Source of the DNA: Candidatus Thermochlorobacteriaceae bacterium | Lineage (GTDB): Bacteria; Bacteroidota; Chlorobiia; Chlorobiales; Thermochlorobacteraceae | Reading direction: 5' to 3' | DNA: 64,000 bases | NCBI GenBank assembly: GCA_029263855.1 | Contig: JAJUFC010000003.1 | Span: forward strand, 162,285-226,284 | In this document: positions 43,053 to 51,918 of the stretch, piece after piece | Position numbering within the stretch: the stretch's first letter is position 1 | Layout: every line of letters begins with the position of its first letter | Program-made: the position numbers and the translations under genes | Notes under the pieces: generated by a model | What the model was told of the DNA's origin: nothing | The model's database searches: none | The model's input: the letters and a program-made list of their open reading frames with translations, nothing else

Positions 43053-44954
43053 ATGAATGTAATTTTCATCTCTGTTTTCCTCCCGCTTGTAGGATTTTTT
43101 CTTTCTTCGCTTTTCAGCCTCACGAAGTTCATCGGGCATCACGAGTCGGGAAAAGAAAAGTTGGTTGGCGTTCTTTCAACCTTGATGATTGCCATTCCCT
43201 TCGGAATTTTTGCGACACTCTTTGCGTCGTTCAATGGCGAAGCGCAAATCGCCACGCTTTACGACTGGTTTGCGGCGGGTGCGATGTCCATCAAAGTTTC
43301 TTATCAACTCGATTCGCTCTCGCTTTTTATGGCGATGATTGTTACAGGCGTTGGAAGTTTGATTCACCTCTACTCGATTGGCTACATGCACGGCGATGAA
43401 GGCTTTGCGCGATTTTTCGCCTATCTCAATCTCTTCATCTTCGCCATGCTTAACCTGATTCTCGCCGATAACATGGTTTTGATGTTTCTCGGTTGGGAAG
43501 GCGTTGGGCTTTGCTCTTACCTTTTGATTGGATTTTGGTATGACCGCAAGTTCGACGGCATCGGAATCGCGACCACAACCGATGCGGCAAATAAAGCCTT
43601 CATTATGAACCGCATTGGCGACTTTGCCATGCTTGCCGCGATGTTTCTCATCTTCCAAAAAATTTCCGCGCTCGATTACAATTCGATTCTCTCTCAAAAG
43701 GAAGCCTTCGATTCAACCCACATCTTTTGGATTACTTTGTTGATTTTCATCGGTTGCACAGGCAAATCGGCGCAGATTCCGCTCTACACTTGGCTTCCCG
43801 ACGCAATGGCAGGACCGACACCTGTTTCGGCACTCATTCACGCGGCAACCATGGTAACAAGTGGCATTTACTTGACGGCACGCCTTTCGCCGCTCTTCAT
43901 AATGTCGCCCGATACGATGAACTTGATTGCCGTTGTTGGAATTGCAACCGCGTTCATCGCCGCCACGATTGGACTTACACAAAACGATATTAAAAAAGTC
44001 TTAGCCTACTCGACCGTCTCGCAACTCGGCTATATGTTTCTCGCGCTTGGCATCGGTGCGTTTGGCTCGGCGATTTTTCACGTAACAACGCACGCCTTCT
44101 TCAAAGCCTGTCTCTTTCTCGGAAGCGGCTCGGTCATTCACGCCTTGCACGAAGAACAAGACATTCGCAAGATGGGCGGGCTTGCCAAAGTGATGCCACA
44201 AACCCATGCAACTTTCCTGGTTGCCTCGCTTGCCTTGGCTGGATTTCCTTTGACAGCAGGCTTTTTCAGCAAAGACGATGTGCTCGCCAAAACATTCGAG
44301 AGTGGAAATTATCTGCTTTGGGGAGTTGGGCTTGTAACGGCGTTCATCACGGCATTTTATACGATGCGCCTTTACACACTCACTTTTTTAGGTGAAGCGC
44401 GATACAACACAGACAAGCACCCGCACGAATCGCCCGCACTGATGACCGCGCCACTTTGGATTCTCGGCGCACTCTCGCTCGTGGGTGGCGCAATAGGATT
44501 GCCCGCCGTGATTCAAGAACAAAATTGGATTCAATCGTTTTTATCGAGTAGCGTTGCAAGCGTGCAAGCCCATCATCTTGAACATTCAAACGAATGGATT
44601 TTGCTTGGCATCTCAAGCATTGTGGCGATTTTGGGGCTTGCCGCCTCGTTTAGCATATACAGCAAAAAAACCGTGCATGTCGAACCCGAAGGCGTTACGA
44701 CGGTGCTTTACCGCAAATACTACATCGATGAACTCTACGACGCGGCGGTCGTCAAGCCATTTCAGTTTCTTGCGTCGCGTCTGCTCGCGCCGATTGACAA
44801 TCGCATCATTGATGGTTTGGTGAATGGCATAGGAAGTTCAATGGTCGGGCTTGGCGGCGCACTCAAACGTTGGCAAACGGGCGTAGCGCAAAACTACGCG
44901 CTTGTCATTACGATTGGCTTAATTCTGCTTGTCGGTTATATTGCACTCACTTAA
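43053..44954 (+). CDS. nuoL: NADH-quinone oxidoreductase subunit L
   Basis: A 633-residue antiporter-like subunit of complex I with about 16 helices. LYSIGYMHGDEGFARFFAYLNLFIFAML, then FLGWEGVGLCSYLLIGFW and the channel region CTGKSAQIPLYTWLPDAMAGPTPVSALIHAATMV are diagnostic. The lateral helix and terminal helix follow. Normally nuoM and nuoN come next; here a sensor kinase gene follows after 92 bp, so the remaining subunits must be encoded elsewhere. Confidence 0.97.
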   Translation: MNVIFISVFLPLVGFFLSSLFSLTKFIGHHESGKEKLVGVLSTLMIAIPFGIFATLFASFNGEAQIATLYDWFAAGAMSIKVSYQLDSLSLFMAMIVTGVGSLIHLYSIGYMHGDEGFARFFAYLNLFIFAMLNLILADNMVLMFLGWEGVGLCSYLLIGFWYDRKFDGIGIATTTDAANKAFIMNRIGDFAMLAAMFLIFQKISALDYNSILSQKEAFDSTHIFWITLLIFIGCTGKSAQIPLYTWLPDAMAGPTPVSALIHAATMVTSGIYLTARLSPLFIMSPDTMNLIAVVGIATAFIAATIGLTQNDIKKVLAYSTVSQLGYMFLALGIGAFGSAIFHVTTHAFFKACLFLGSGSVIHALHEEQDIRKMGGLAKVMPQTHATFLVASLALAGFPLTAGFFSKDDVLAKTFESGNYLLWGVGLVTAFITAFYTMRLYTLTFLGEARYNTDKHPHESPALMTAPLWILGALSLVGGAIGLPAVIQEQNWIQSFLSSSVASVQAHHLEHSNEWILLGISSIVAILGLAASFSIYSKKTVHVEPEGVTTVLYRKYYIDELYDAAVVKPFQFLASRLLAPIDNRIIDGLVNGIGSSMVGLGGALKRWQTGVAQNYALVITIGLILLVGYIALT

Positions 44955-45046
44955 CGATTCCGTCTGGTGTTCGATGTTACTATCACCCTAACCGCGAACT
45001 GAAACGGGGATTTACACGAAGTAAAAACGCCAAGACGATTTAGCAC

Positions 45047-48000
45047 ATGCAGAACGTATCTCCACTTGCGACGAGTTTAGAGGCAAAAAATTCAACGTCT
45101 GCCGACCGTTTGCCTTCTCTTTTCAGCACTTCATTTGAAGGATTACTCAATCGCATTTTATCACTCGCCCTACTGCTTCAAAATACGGAAACGCTCTCTG
45201 GCAAGGCTAACCTTCTCTGCAACGAACTGGCACGCCTACTTTTTCGTCGTAACCTTTTCATTCTCGTTTTTGATGAACAGTATCAACTTCTCGCTTCATC
45301 GCTTTTCTCTCAAAACGAAAAAGACCATTTAGCCTTCGAGCAACATTTGGTTGATGCGCCCGCTGAGAAAGAGAAATTTTATACCTACATCGCAAGGCTC
45401 TGCCATGAATCCCCACAAAACACGATTGCGATTGATAATTACAAACTCTTTGAGCAAGTCAAACTCCAAGGTATCGATGTTCATGCTTCGATTGAAGTTC
45501 ATCAAAGAAAAAACGATGTGAGTTTTTCTCAACAAATGATTGCGCACCACCTCTTTGAGTTGCCGACGCTCAGAGACAATTTCGGCATATATTTCACGGC
45601 GCAATCGCAACACAGGAAAGTAACTGTGGTGCTGTATTTGGGCGGTGGCACGGAAAAAGTATGCAACAGTGAAGCAGAAATAGAATCCCTCTGTCAAACT
45701 CTCGACTTTGCTGTGAAACAAACGGCAACGCTTTTTGAGAACGACGAAACAAAGCGCAAAGCCACACAAGAAAGCGACGCGGTGCGAATCATCAATCAAC
45801 TTACTTCGGAACTCATCGCAAGCAGTCGCAAGATTAAGGACGAAAAAGATATTCGTAAAAAATTAGCATTGCTATGTCAAAACGTGGCAAAGCCAAATTT
45901 TTTTGAAGCAACTGTTGCCACCATTTTCAGCAACGACGACGCGCTTGTCGAAGTGAGCGCAGCGGGCGTGCACACACACACGGAAGTCGATAAAGCCCTT
46001 ATGCCGCTCACATCTATCGGCAAACTTCCAAAACAGTATTGGCAAAAGCTGACGCAATTCGGAGAGAAAATTTCCGACACGTTTGTCATGCTCGATTCCG
46101 TCATTGAAGATGAAGAATCGCCGCTGTCTTTCCCTGCGTTGTGCAATGTCTTCACGCTTTTAGGGCACAGACGAAGCGAGTTCAGCGTAACGTTCTTTAC
46201 GCCATTTTTGAATCAAGAGGGTGAAGCCTTTGGACTCATTGCGTATTGCACTGATACGATTCCATTGATGGTCGAGGAGTGGGTGCGTTCCGTCGAGGCG
46301 TTGATAAAAGTGGTTGAAACCGACCTTCAACTGACGATGTCCAAAATCACTTCGCTTTTGGAACTCAAGAAGCGGCGCGAGTTTGCCGAGCAAGCGGCGG
46401 CGGCGAAAATGCAAGAGTACTTGAGCTTTTCAAAGTCGATTAGTGTCTATTCCACACGTCGAGAGAAGATAGAAGCAACCTTAAAAGCCATTTGTCAGAA
46501 AACCGATAGCAAAAAAACTTCCGCCTTTTTTTTCAACAAGCAAGGAGACTACACGCTTGGCTTTGAGTGCGAGGGGCAATCGGTCGCGGAAATTCCGCAA
46601 GCGGAAATTGGAAAGAAGAACGTTGCCATGTGTCTGCCAAACCGTTTCGCCCTTGAGGCGATACTTTCCTGCAAAGGGTTCGAGCTGAACGGCAATTTTT
46701 GCTTCACGCCCAATCAGGTCGAGCGCGTGATAGAAGGCATTGTAACCAGCGGAAGCATTCCGATCGAGTTTTTATCACCCGATTTGCTCAAAGAAAATTT
46801 GCATCAATTCAACGCCTCTGGTGAAGCGTTTTTGCTTACGCCGATTCGCTATCATGGCGAGGTATTTGGATACGTGGCACATGCTCCGTTCAAACCGATG
46901 AGCGATGCGGCGAATTTAACCCTTCAATACAGCGAAAGTTTTTCGCTCATTTCATTCTTCGTCCGCGAACTCATCTACGAACTTTCAATCGAGACGCTTA
47001 AAGAACTCAATAGGAGAAGCGTCCAACAAAATGAGCTCACAAGAGATTTGACCGACGCGCTTTTTGAGAGTGCGAGGCAGTTTCAATCGTCGGTGAGCGT
47101 CGAAGAGAGATCCCACTCGATCGCCGAAGCCCTGACCGAAAAATTCGGCTTTCAATTTGCAAGCATTGTCTTTTATGAAGACGGCTCCACGATTTCAATC
47201 GCTGCGTATCGCACCCACTCACAAGTAATGAATCCGAACATAGAGCATCGCTTGAACTCACGTTTTCAAAAAGGAATGCATGTTCCGAACAACATTCTTG
47301 ACGTTGTTTTTCAAGACGAGTTCAAAGTCGGATTGTTCTACGCCTATCGCGCAAGCGACGTCAAAAAAGCCTATCGTGCAAGGCAATCGGGACAAAAGGT
47401 TCAAGAAAACTTTGGAGCAAGCGCGCTAAAAAATTACGCATCGGGCGACGAGCGTGCAGCGATTATGATTCCACTCTTTGATGACCGTCATAAACGAATC
47501 GGGCATATCGCACTTGGACAGTTGATGCTTTCAAATTTGGGTATTGATGTGCTCTCGCTTTCCGAGCGAATGAAGCTTGTTTCAGTGTTGGTCGAGCATC
47601 TGGTACTTTCCATGCGCAGTTACCTTGCTTCTCGCGAAAAAGATTTCGCCAATGAAAATTTGCGTCGCTCCGAAGCCCGCTATCGGAACCTTGTTGAGAA
47701 TGTTACCTACGGCTGTATCATTTTTGATGCCGAAGGCAAAATTCAGTTTGTCAACACCGCTCTGAAAGGAATGTTAGGATATACGATGGAGGCAATGAGA
47801 GATAGAAAACTTGAACGCTTTGCAGCGGCAAAGTCGCTCAGCAAAGCCAAAGAGATACACGAGCAAATTTACTCTCGGAAAATACAGTCCGATGCCGAAC
47901 TCTCGCTCATTTCAAACAACGGCGAGGAAATTCCATTTCAGGTTTCTTTCGTGCCCCAACTGATTGTTGGAAAAGCGGGCGAACTTGAACTCGAGGGCGC

Positions 48001-48787
48001 GTTTGCCGTGCTCACTGACTTGCGCCCACAATACGAAATCGAGAAACAGAAACAACAGTTGGAAAATATCAAGAAGAATTTTTACGCTATGGTCGTCCAT
48101 GACATGAAAGTTCCACTTGCGGCGATTTATGGTTACAGTGAGATGATGAAAAGTGCTGTTCCATCGCAAATGAAGCCCGAACACTTTCAAGACATCATGG
48201 CGCAGATTCATCTTTCATCGATTAACATCACCAATCTCATTCAAGAAATTTTAGAGTTCTCGAAGTATGAATCCAAAGCTGTTGCGTTGGATTGGCATCT
48301 TAGCGATTTGACGCTGTGCGTCGAGTTGGCGATTGAACAAGCTCAATTCGGCTTGAATGAAAAACAAATTCATGTTGTCAAACGCTTTGAGCCGATTGAA
48401 AAATTTTACTTTGACTTTACAAGAATTGCGCGCGTGATTTCAAATCTGATGAGCAACGCCATTAAGTTTTCAAAAAGCCAATCTCAAGTTATCGTCTCGG
48501 TCAAAAAAATCATGCGAAATGGAAAAGCCTTCGCGCAATGCTCGGTGAAAGATTTTGGAGAGGGAATCCCACCAAACGAACTTGACAACATTTTTGACGC
48601 CTATCGTCAAGCACAGTCTAAACACGGCAGTCGCGGAACAGGGCTTGGGCTTTCCATCGCCAAGCAAATCATCGAGTTGCACGGCGGAAGCATTTGGGCG
48701 GAAAGTGTGCTCGGCGAAGGCGCGACGCTCACATTTACTCTGCCTATCCGCACAACACCTGATGATTCTAAAAATTCCTTGAATTAA
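45047..48787 (+). CDS. large soluble multi-GAF/PAS sensor histidine kinase
   Basis: A 1246-residue kinase with no signal peptide or membrane helix. Residues about 30-860 read as several GAF-like modules separated by helical linkers (for example IMIPLFDDRHKRIGHIALGQL near 805-825). A PAS domain follows (about 870-990, RYRNLVENVTYGCIIFDAEGKIQFVN). HisKA has the phospho-acceptor His1018 in MVVHDMKVPLAAIYGYSEMM, and HATPase shows NLMSNAIKFSK, DFGEGIPPNEL and GTGLGLSIAKQIIELHGG. No receiver is attached and no regulator is adjacent. Ligands are unknown; sensing of redox state or small molecules in the cytoplasm is possible given the nuoKL neighbours. Confidence 0.9.
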   Translation: MQNVSPLATSLEAKNSTSADRLPSLFSTSFEGLLNRILSLALLLQNTETLSGKANLLCNELARLLFRRNLFILVFDEQYQLLASSLFSQNEKDHLAFEQHLVDAPAEKEKFYTYIARLCHESPQNTIAIDNYKLFEQVKLQGIDVHASIEVHQRKNDVSFSQQMIAHHLFELPTLRDNFGIYFTAQSQHRKVTVVLYLGGGTEKVCNSEAEIESLCQTLDFAVKQTATLFENDETKRKATQESDAVRIINQLTSELIASSRKIKDEKDIRKKLALLCQNVAKPNFFEATVATIFSNDDALVEVSAAGVHTHTEVDKALMPLTSIGKLPKQYWQKLTQFGEKISDTFVMLDSVIEDEESPLSFPALCNVFTLLGHRRSEFSVTFFTPFLNQEGEAFGLIAYCTDTIPLMVEEWVRSVEALIKVVETDLQLTMSKITSLLELKKRREFAEQAAAAKMQEYLSFSKSISVYSTRREKIEATLKAICQKTDSKKTSAFFFNKQGDYTLGFECEGQSVAEIPQAEIGKKNVAMCLPNRFALEAILSCKGFELNGNFCFTPNQVERVIEGIVTSGSIPIEFLSPDLLKENLHQFNASGEAFLLTPIRYHGEVFGYVAHAPFKPMSDAANLTLQYSESFSLISFFVRELIYELSIETLKELNRRSVQQNELTRDLTDALFESARQFQSSVSVEERSHSIAEALTEKFGFQFASIVFYEDGSTISIAAYRTHSQVMNPNIEHRLNSRFQKGMHVPNNILDVVFQDEFKVGLFYAYRASDVKKAYRARQSGQKVQENFGASALKNYASGDERAAIMIPLFDDRHKRIGHIALGQLMLSNLGIDVLSLSERMKLVSVLVEHLVLSMRSYLASREKDFANENLRRSEARYRNLVENVTYGCIIFDAEGKIQFVNTALKGMLGYTMEAMRDRKLERFAAAKSLSKAKEIHEQIYSRKIQSDAELSLISNNGEEIPFQVSFVPQLIVGKAGELELEGAFAVLTDLRPQYEIEKQKQQLENIKKNFYAMVVHDMKVPLAAIYGYSEMMKSAVPSQMKPEHFQDIMAQIHLSSINITNLIQEILEFSKYESKAVALDWHLSDLTLCVELAIEQAQFGLNEKQIHVVKRFEPIEKFYFDFTRIARVISNLMSNAIKFSKSQSQVIVSVKKIMRNGKAFAQCSVKDFGEGIPPNELDNIFDAYRQAQSKHGSRGTGLGLSIAKQIIELHGGSIWAESVLGEGATLTFTLPIRTTPDDSKNSLN

Positions 48788-48907
48788 ATCGAGTCCTTTG
48801 GCGTGCCAGTGAACTCAAACTGATAAGACCCTCAATTAAGACGATGCACTATACGATACACTTTGTTAGCCTCGCGTTCTTTCGTTTTGAAATCACAACG
48901 GCTTTTG

Positions 48908-48915
48908 TAATTTCG
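48908..48915 (+). promoter_or_regulatory. TAATTTCG promoter-like box upstream of gdhA
   Basis: TAnnTTCG element 105 nt before gdhA. The long leader makes it one of the weaker instances. Confidence 0.28.
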
Positions 48916-49019
48916 CTCTCCAACAACTTAACTATGACGACATCTTTTTCTCTCCAATCCATGTTTCTGCCGCACCAATTATTTCACCATTACATTTTCA
49001 AAAAAGGAGATAGCTCATC

Positions 49020-50315
49020 ATGACCATTGAGATTGAAAAACTTACCTACAAAGAGCCTGCGCCCATCAAAGACATTGAAAATCCGTTTGAATCCATGATG
49101 GAGCGGTTCAACATCGCCGCCAAAGTTCTCAACCTTGAAGCAGGCGTATATGAATACCTTAAAACGCCCGTCAAGCAAGTGATTACATCGATTCCGATTC
49201 AGATGGACGATGGGCGGATTGAAGTTTTTGAAGGGTATCGCGTCATACACAACGATACGCTCGGTCCTTCCAAAGGCGGCATTCGCTATGCGCCCGATGT
49301 GACGATTGACGAGGTTAAAGCCCTTGCCGCGTGGATGACGTGGAAATGTGCGATTTTGAACTTGCCATTCGGTGGCGCAAAAGGCGCGGTGAAGTGCGAC
49401 CCGTCCAAACTCTCGCGCGTTGAGCTTGAAAAAATTACCCGTCGTTACACAGCGAACCTGATGTCCGTTTTCGGTCCCGATAAAGATATTCCCGCGCCCG
49501 ACATGAACACCAATGAACAAACGATGGCGTGGATTATGGATACTTATTCTATGCATGTGCAGCGCACTGAAACCGCTGTTGTTACAGGCAAGCCGCTAAT
49601 CATCGGCGGCTCACTTGGACGCAAAGAAGCCACTGGGCGCGGTGTCATGATTTGCACGCTTGCCGCAATGGAACGCTTGGGCATGAACCCGCTCAACGCC
49701 GATGTTGTGGTGCAAGGCTTCGGCAACGTCGGTTCAATTTCCGCCAAACTGCTCTACGAACAAGGATGCCGCATCGTCGGCATCAGCGATGTAAATGGCG
49801 GCTGGTATAATCCCAACGGTATCAATATCACCAAAGCCTTGGAGTATGTTGCGGAACATAAAACCTTAGACGAGTTCAAGGTTGGCGAGCGCATTACCAA
49901 TTCCGAACTTTTGGAACTCAAATGCGATGTGCTCGTGCCTGCGGCGAAAGAAGACCAAATCACCGCACGCAACGCCGATAAACTCAAATGCCGATTGATT
50001 GTCGAAGGCGCAAACGGTCCAATGACCGCCGACGCAGAGCCCATCGTTTTCGGGCGAGGCATTCGCACCGTTCCCGATATTTTAGCCAATGCGGGCGGCG
50101 TAACTGTCTCTTATTTTGAATGGGTGCAAGATAAGCAAGGCTATTTCTGGTCGCTTGAACGGGTCAATCGCCGTTTAGAGCGCGCTATGAAAAGCTCTTT
50201 TGAAGCCGTTTGGGAAACCGCAATCCAGCATAATACGACCCTTCGCATCGGGGCTTACATTTTAGCGATTGATAAAGTCGCAAAAACCTTAAAATTACGC
50301 GGAATTTATGCCTAA
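49020..50315 (+). CDS. gdhA: glutamate dehydrogenase (Glu/Leu/Phe/Val family)
   Basis: A 431-residue dehydrogenase interconverting glutamate with 2-oxoglutarate and ammonia. The substrate-binding KGGIRYAPDVTIDEVKALAAWMTWKCA, catalytic lysine segment PFGGAKGAVKCDPSKLS and GPDKDIPAPDMNT are diagnostic. The dinucleotide fold begins VVVQGFGNVGSISAKLL, and the protein ends with ...RGIYA. Length fits the hexameric class typical of NAD- or dual-specific enzymes. A ribosome-binding site AAGGAG lies 12 bp before the ATG. Downstream lies a nitrogen-type (sigma-54) promoter region, which is suggestive but belongs to the next transcript. Confidence 0.95.
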   Translation: MTIEIEKLTYKEPAPIKDIENPFESMMERFNIAAKVLNLEAGVYEYLKTPVKQVITSIPIQMDDGRIEVFEGYRVIHNDTLGPSKGGIRYAPDVTIDEVKALAAWMTWKCAILNLPFGGAKGAVKCDPSKLSRVELEKITRRYTANLMSVFGPDKDIPAPDMNTNEQTMAWIMDTYSMHVQRTETAVVTGKPLIIGGSLGRKEATGRGVMICTLAAMERLGMNPLNADVVVQGFGNVGSISAKLLYEQGCRIVGISDVNGGWYNPNGINITKALEYVAEHKTLDEFKVGERITNSELLELKCDVLVPAAKEDQITARNADKLKCRLIVEGANGPMTADAEPIVFGRGIRTVPDILANAGGVTVSYFEWVQDKQGYFWSLERVNRRLERAMKSSFEAVWETAIQHNTTLRIGAYILAIDKVAKTLKLRGIYA

Positions 50316-50325
50316 TTTTCTTTTA

Positions 50326-50373
50326 ATTACGGAAAGTAATTTACAAAGGTAACCGATTATTACAATTCGTAAT
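50326..50373. promoter_or_regulatory. paired ATTAC-N5-GTAAT palindromes (putative enhancer sites)
   Basis: ATTAC-GGAAA-GTAAT at 50326-50340 and ATTAC-AATTC-GTAAT at 50359-50373 have identical arms and spacing. Their centres are exactly 33 bp apart, about three helical turns. They lie 54-100 bp upstream of the sigma-54 -24 element, the usual position for binding sites of a sigma-54 activator. The activator is not in the window. Confidence 0.55.
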
Positions 50374-50425
50374 TATCCCTTTAAGGTATTTATGGCAATT
50401 TTAAGGAAATTGCGAAAATCAAGTT

Positions 50426-50441
50426 TGGCACGAGACTTGCT
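50426..50441 (+). promoter_or_regulatory. consensus sigma-54 (-24/-12) promoter
   Basis: TGGCACG-AGAC-TTGCT matches the RpoN consensus TGGCACG-N4-TTGCW at every defined position. The GG (50427-50428) and GC (50439-50440) doublets are correctly spaced. Transcription should start near 50451, about 219 nt before arsA. Confidence 0.8.
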
Positions 50442-50450
50442 TTTTTATCA

Positions 50451-50540
50451 ATCAGAAGATAACACAGCTTATCTTTGTGTTTTGTTTTGGGTGATGAGGG
50501 AAGGCTCGCTGGCACTCTGCTGGTGAGCCTTATTTATTTC
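50451..50540 (+). ncRNA. candidate sigma-54-driven small RNA or structured leader
   Basis: The predicted transcript begins with a perfect 7-bp hairpin, AAGATAA (50456-50462) with TTATCTT (50469-50475), followed by a T-rich stretch TGTGTTTTGTTTTGG. A second stem, AAGGCTC (50501-50507) with GAGCCTT (50525-50531), is followed by ATTTATTTC, a weak terminator. It may be a stand-alone RNA of about 90 nt or an attenuating leader of arsA. No homologue is recognised. Confidence 0.4.
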
Positions 50541-50669
50541 GACTTGATTAGAACTCGATTTGATTGAACATAGTTAGAATTTGCCCACAGATGCACATAG
50601 GTGCTTACTTCTCCGCTAAAAAGTGTTACATTTCTTCAACACTATTTCACGCTTTTCAAGCACATTTCA

Positions 50670-51878
50670 ATGAACGATAAAAAACTTCGAATTATTTTCT
50701 TCACGGGCAAAGGCGGCGTTGGCAAAACAAGTTCGGCGGCGGCAACGGCGATTCGCTGCGCCGATGTGGGCTTACGCACGGCAGTGATGTCGACCGACCC
50801 CGCACATAGCCTTTCCGACTCGCTCGGCGTTCCTCTTTCCGCACAGGTTCAACCCGTTTTACCCAATCTTGATGCGGTTGAAATTGACCCCTACGTAGAA
50901 CTCAACGAAAATTGGGGTGTCATTCGCGACTTTGTCGCTAGCCTTTTGATGCAACTTGGCGCAGATAGAACCATTGCCGCCGAACTTGCCTCGATTCCGG
51001 GCATGGCCGAGCTTTTCAGCCTGCTTCGTTTGCGCGACTTTTACGGCAAAGGCACTTACGATGTGGTCGTGGTCGATATGGCACCAACGGGCGAAAGTCT
51101 GCGGCTCTTATCGCTTCCCGAAGTGCTCGCGTGGCTGTTGAAAATTACGCGCACGATTGAAAAATTTATCCTCGCGCCTGTGCTTCGCCCTGTCTCAAAA
51201 GTAACGCCCGGCTTAAACAAAATTGTTGCGCCTGAAAATGTCGTCAGCGTTTGGGACCGCTCACTCGACCGCCTCAAAGACATCCGCGAGATTTTAGACA
51301 AAAAGGCTCTCACTTCGGCGCGGCTCGTGATGAACCCTGAAAAAATGGTCATTGCCGAATCGCAACGCGCCTTAACTTACCTCAGTCTCTACGGAATGCA
51401 CGTCGATGCGGCGATTGTCAATAAAGTCATTCCCGAAAACGCCAAAGAAGGCTTTATGGACGAGTGGTATGAATCACAACAGAAGTATTTATCGGCGATT
51501 GAAAACGATTTTTCACCGATGCCGATTTTCCGTGTGCCGCTCTTCAAGAGCGAAGTAACCGGCATTGAACGTTTGCGCGAACTCGGCTTGCGGCTTTACG
51601 GCGAGAGAAATCCCGCAGAATTGTTCTATGATGAAAAACCCGTCTCAATCCGTCAAGATGACGACGGCTCAACCCTGCGTGTAAAATTGCCCTTTGCGCC
51701 GACCGATAAAATTGAACTCTCGCGACTTGGTGCCGCTCTGACGCTTTCTGTCGGCACGCGCACGCGCGAAATCGTCTTGCCCGATTCGCTCGCGGGTCTG
51801 ACCCCAAAAGAGGCGGCAATGGTTGATGGATATTTAGAAATCAAGTTTGATAAACCTCTGGCAACCGTGGAGGCGTAA
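50670..51878 (+). CDS. ArsA/GET3-family anion-transporting-like ATPase
   Basis: The ATG at 50670 gives 402 residues starting MNDKKLRIIFFTGKGGVGKTS, with the deviant Walker A GKGGVGKT at about 13-20. An upstream in-frame start would add 23 low-quality residues. STDPAHSLSDSLG is the switch I region and VVVVDMAPTGESLRLLSLPE the switch II/A-loop. The last 80 residues (DDGSTLRVKLPFAPTDKIELSRLGAALTLSVG) form the small alpha-crystallin-like domain found on ArsA homologues of phototrophic green bacteria. The family couples ATP binding to membrane-protein targeting (GET3) or arsenite export (ArsA). In green bacteria a link to pigment or chlorosome proteins has been proposed. No ars genes are nearby. 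Confidence 0.9.
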   Translation: MNDKKLRIIFFTGKGGVGKTSSAAATAIRCADVGLRTAVMSTDPAHSLSDSLGVPLSAQVQPVLPNLDAVEIDPYVELNENWGVIRDFVASLLMQLGADRTIAAELASIPGMAELFSLLRLRDFYGKGTYDVVVVDMAPTGESLRLLSLPEVLAWLLKITRTIEKFILAPVLRPVSKVTPGLNKIVAPENVVSVWDRSLDRLKDIREILDKKALTSARLVMNPEKMVIAESQRALTYLSLYGMHVDAAIVNKVIPENAKEGFMDEWYESQQKYLSAIENDFSPMPIFRVPLFKSEVTGIERLRELGLRLYGERNPAELFYDEKPVSIRQDDDGSTLRVKLPFAPTDKIELSRLGAALTLSVGTRTREIVLPDSLAGLTPKEAAMVDGYLEIKFDKPLATVEA

Positions 51879-51918
51879 TCGGTTCAAGTGGATTATCAGG
51901 AGCATATCAGATGCTGTC

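Larger units (their letters stand above)
50316..50669. other. 354-bp regulatory region between gdhA and arsA
   Basis: In order it holds two ATTAC-N5-GTAAT palindromes, a consensus sigma-54 promoter, two hairpins and a TATCTTTG box (50470-50477) that could be an alternative promoter for arsA. A 10-codon open frame (50494-50526) overlaps the second hairpin; no protein gene was seen. Confidence 0.7.
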
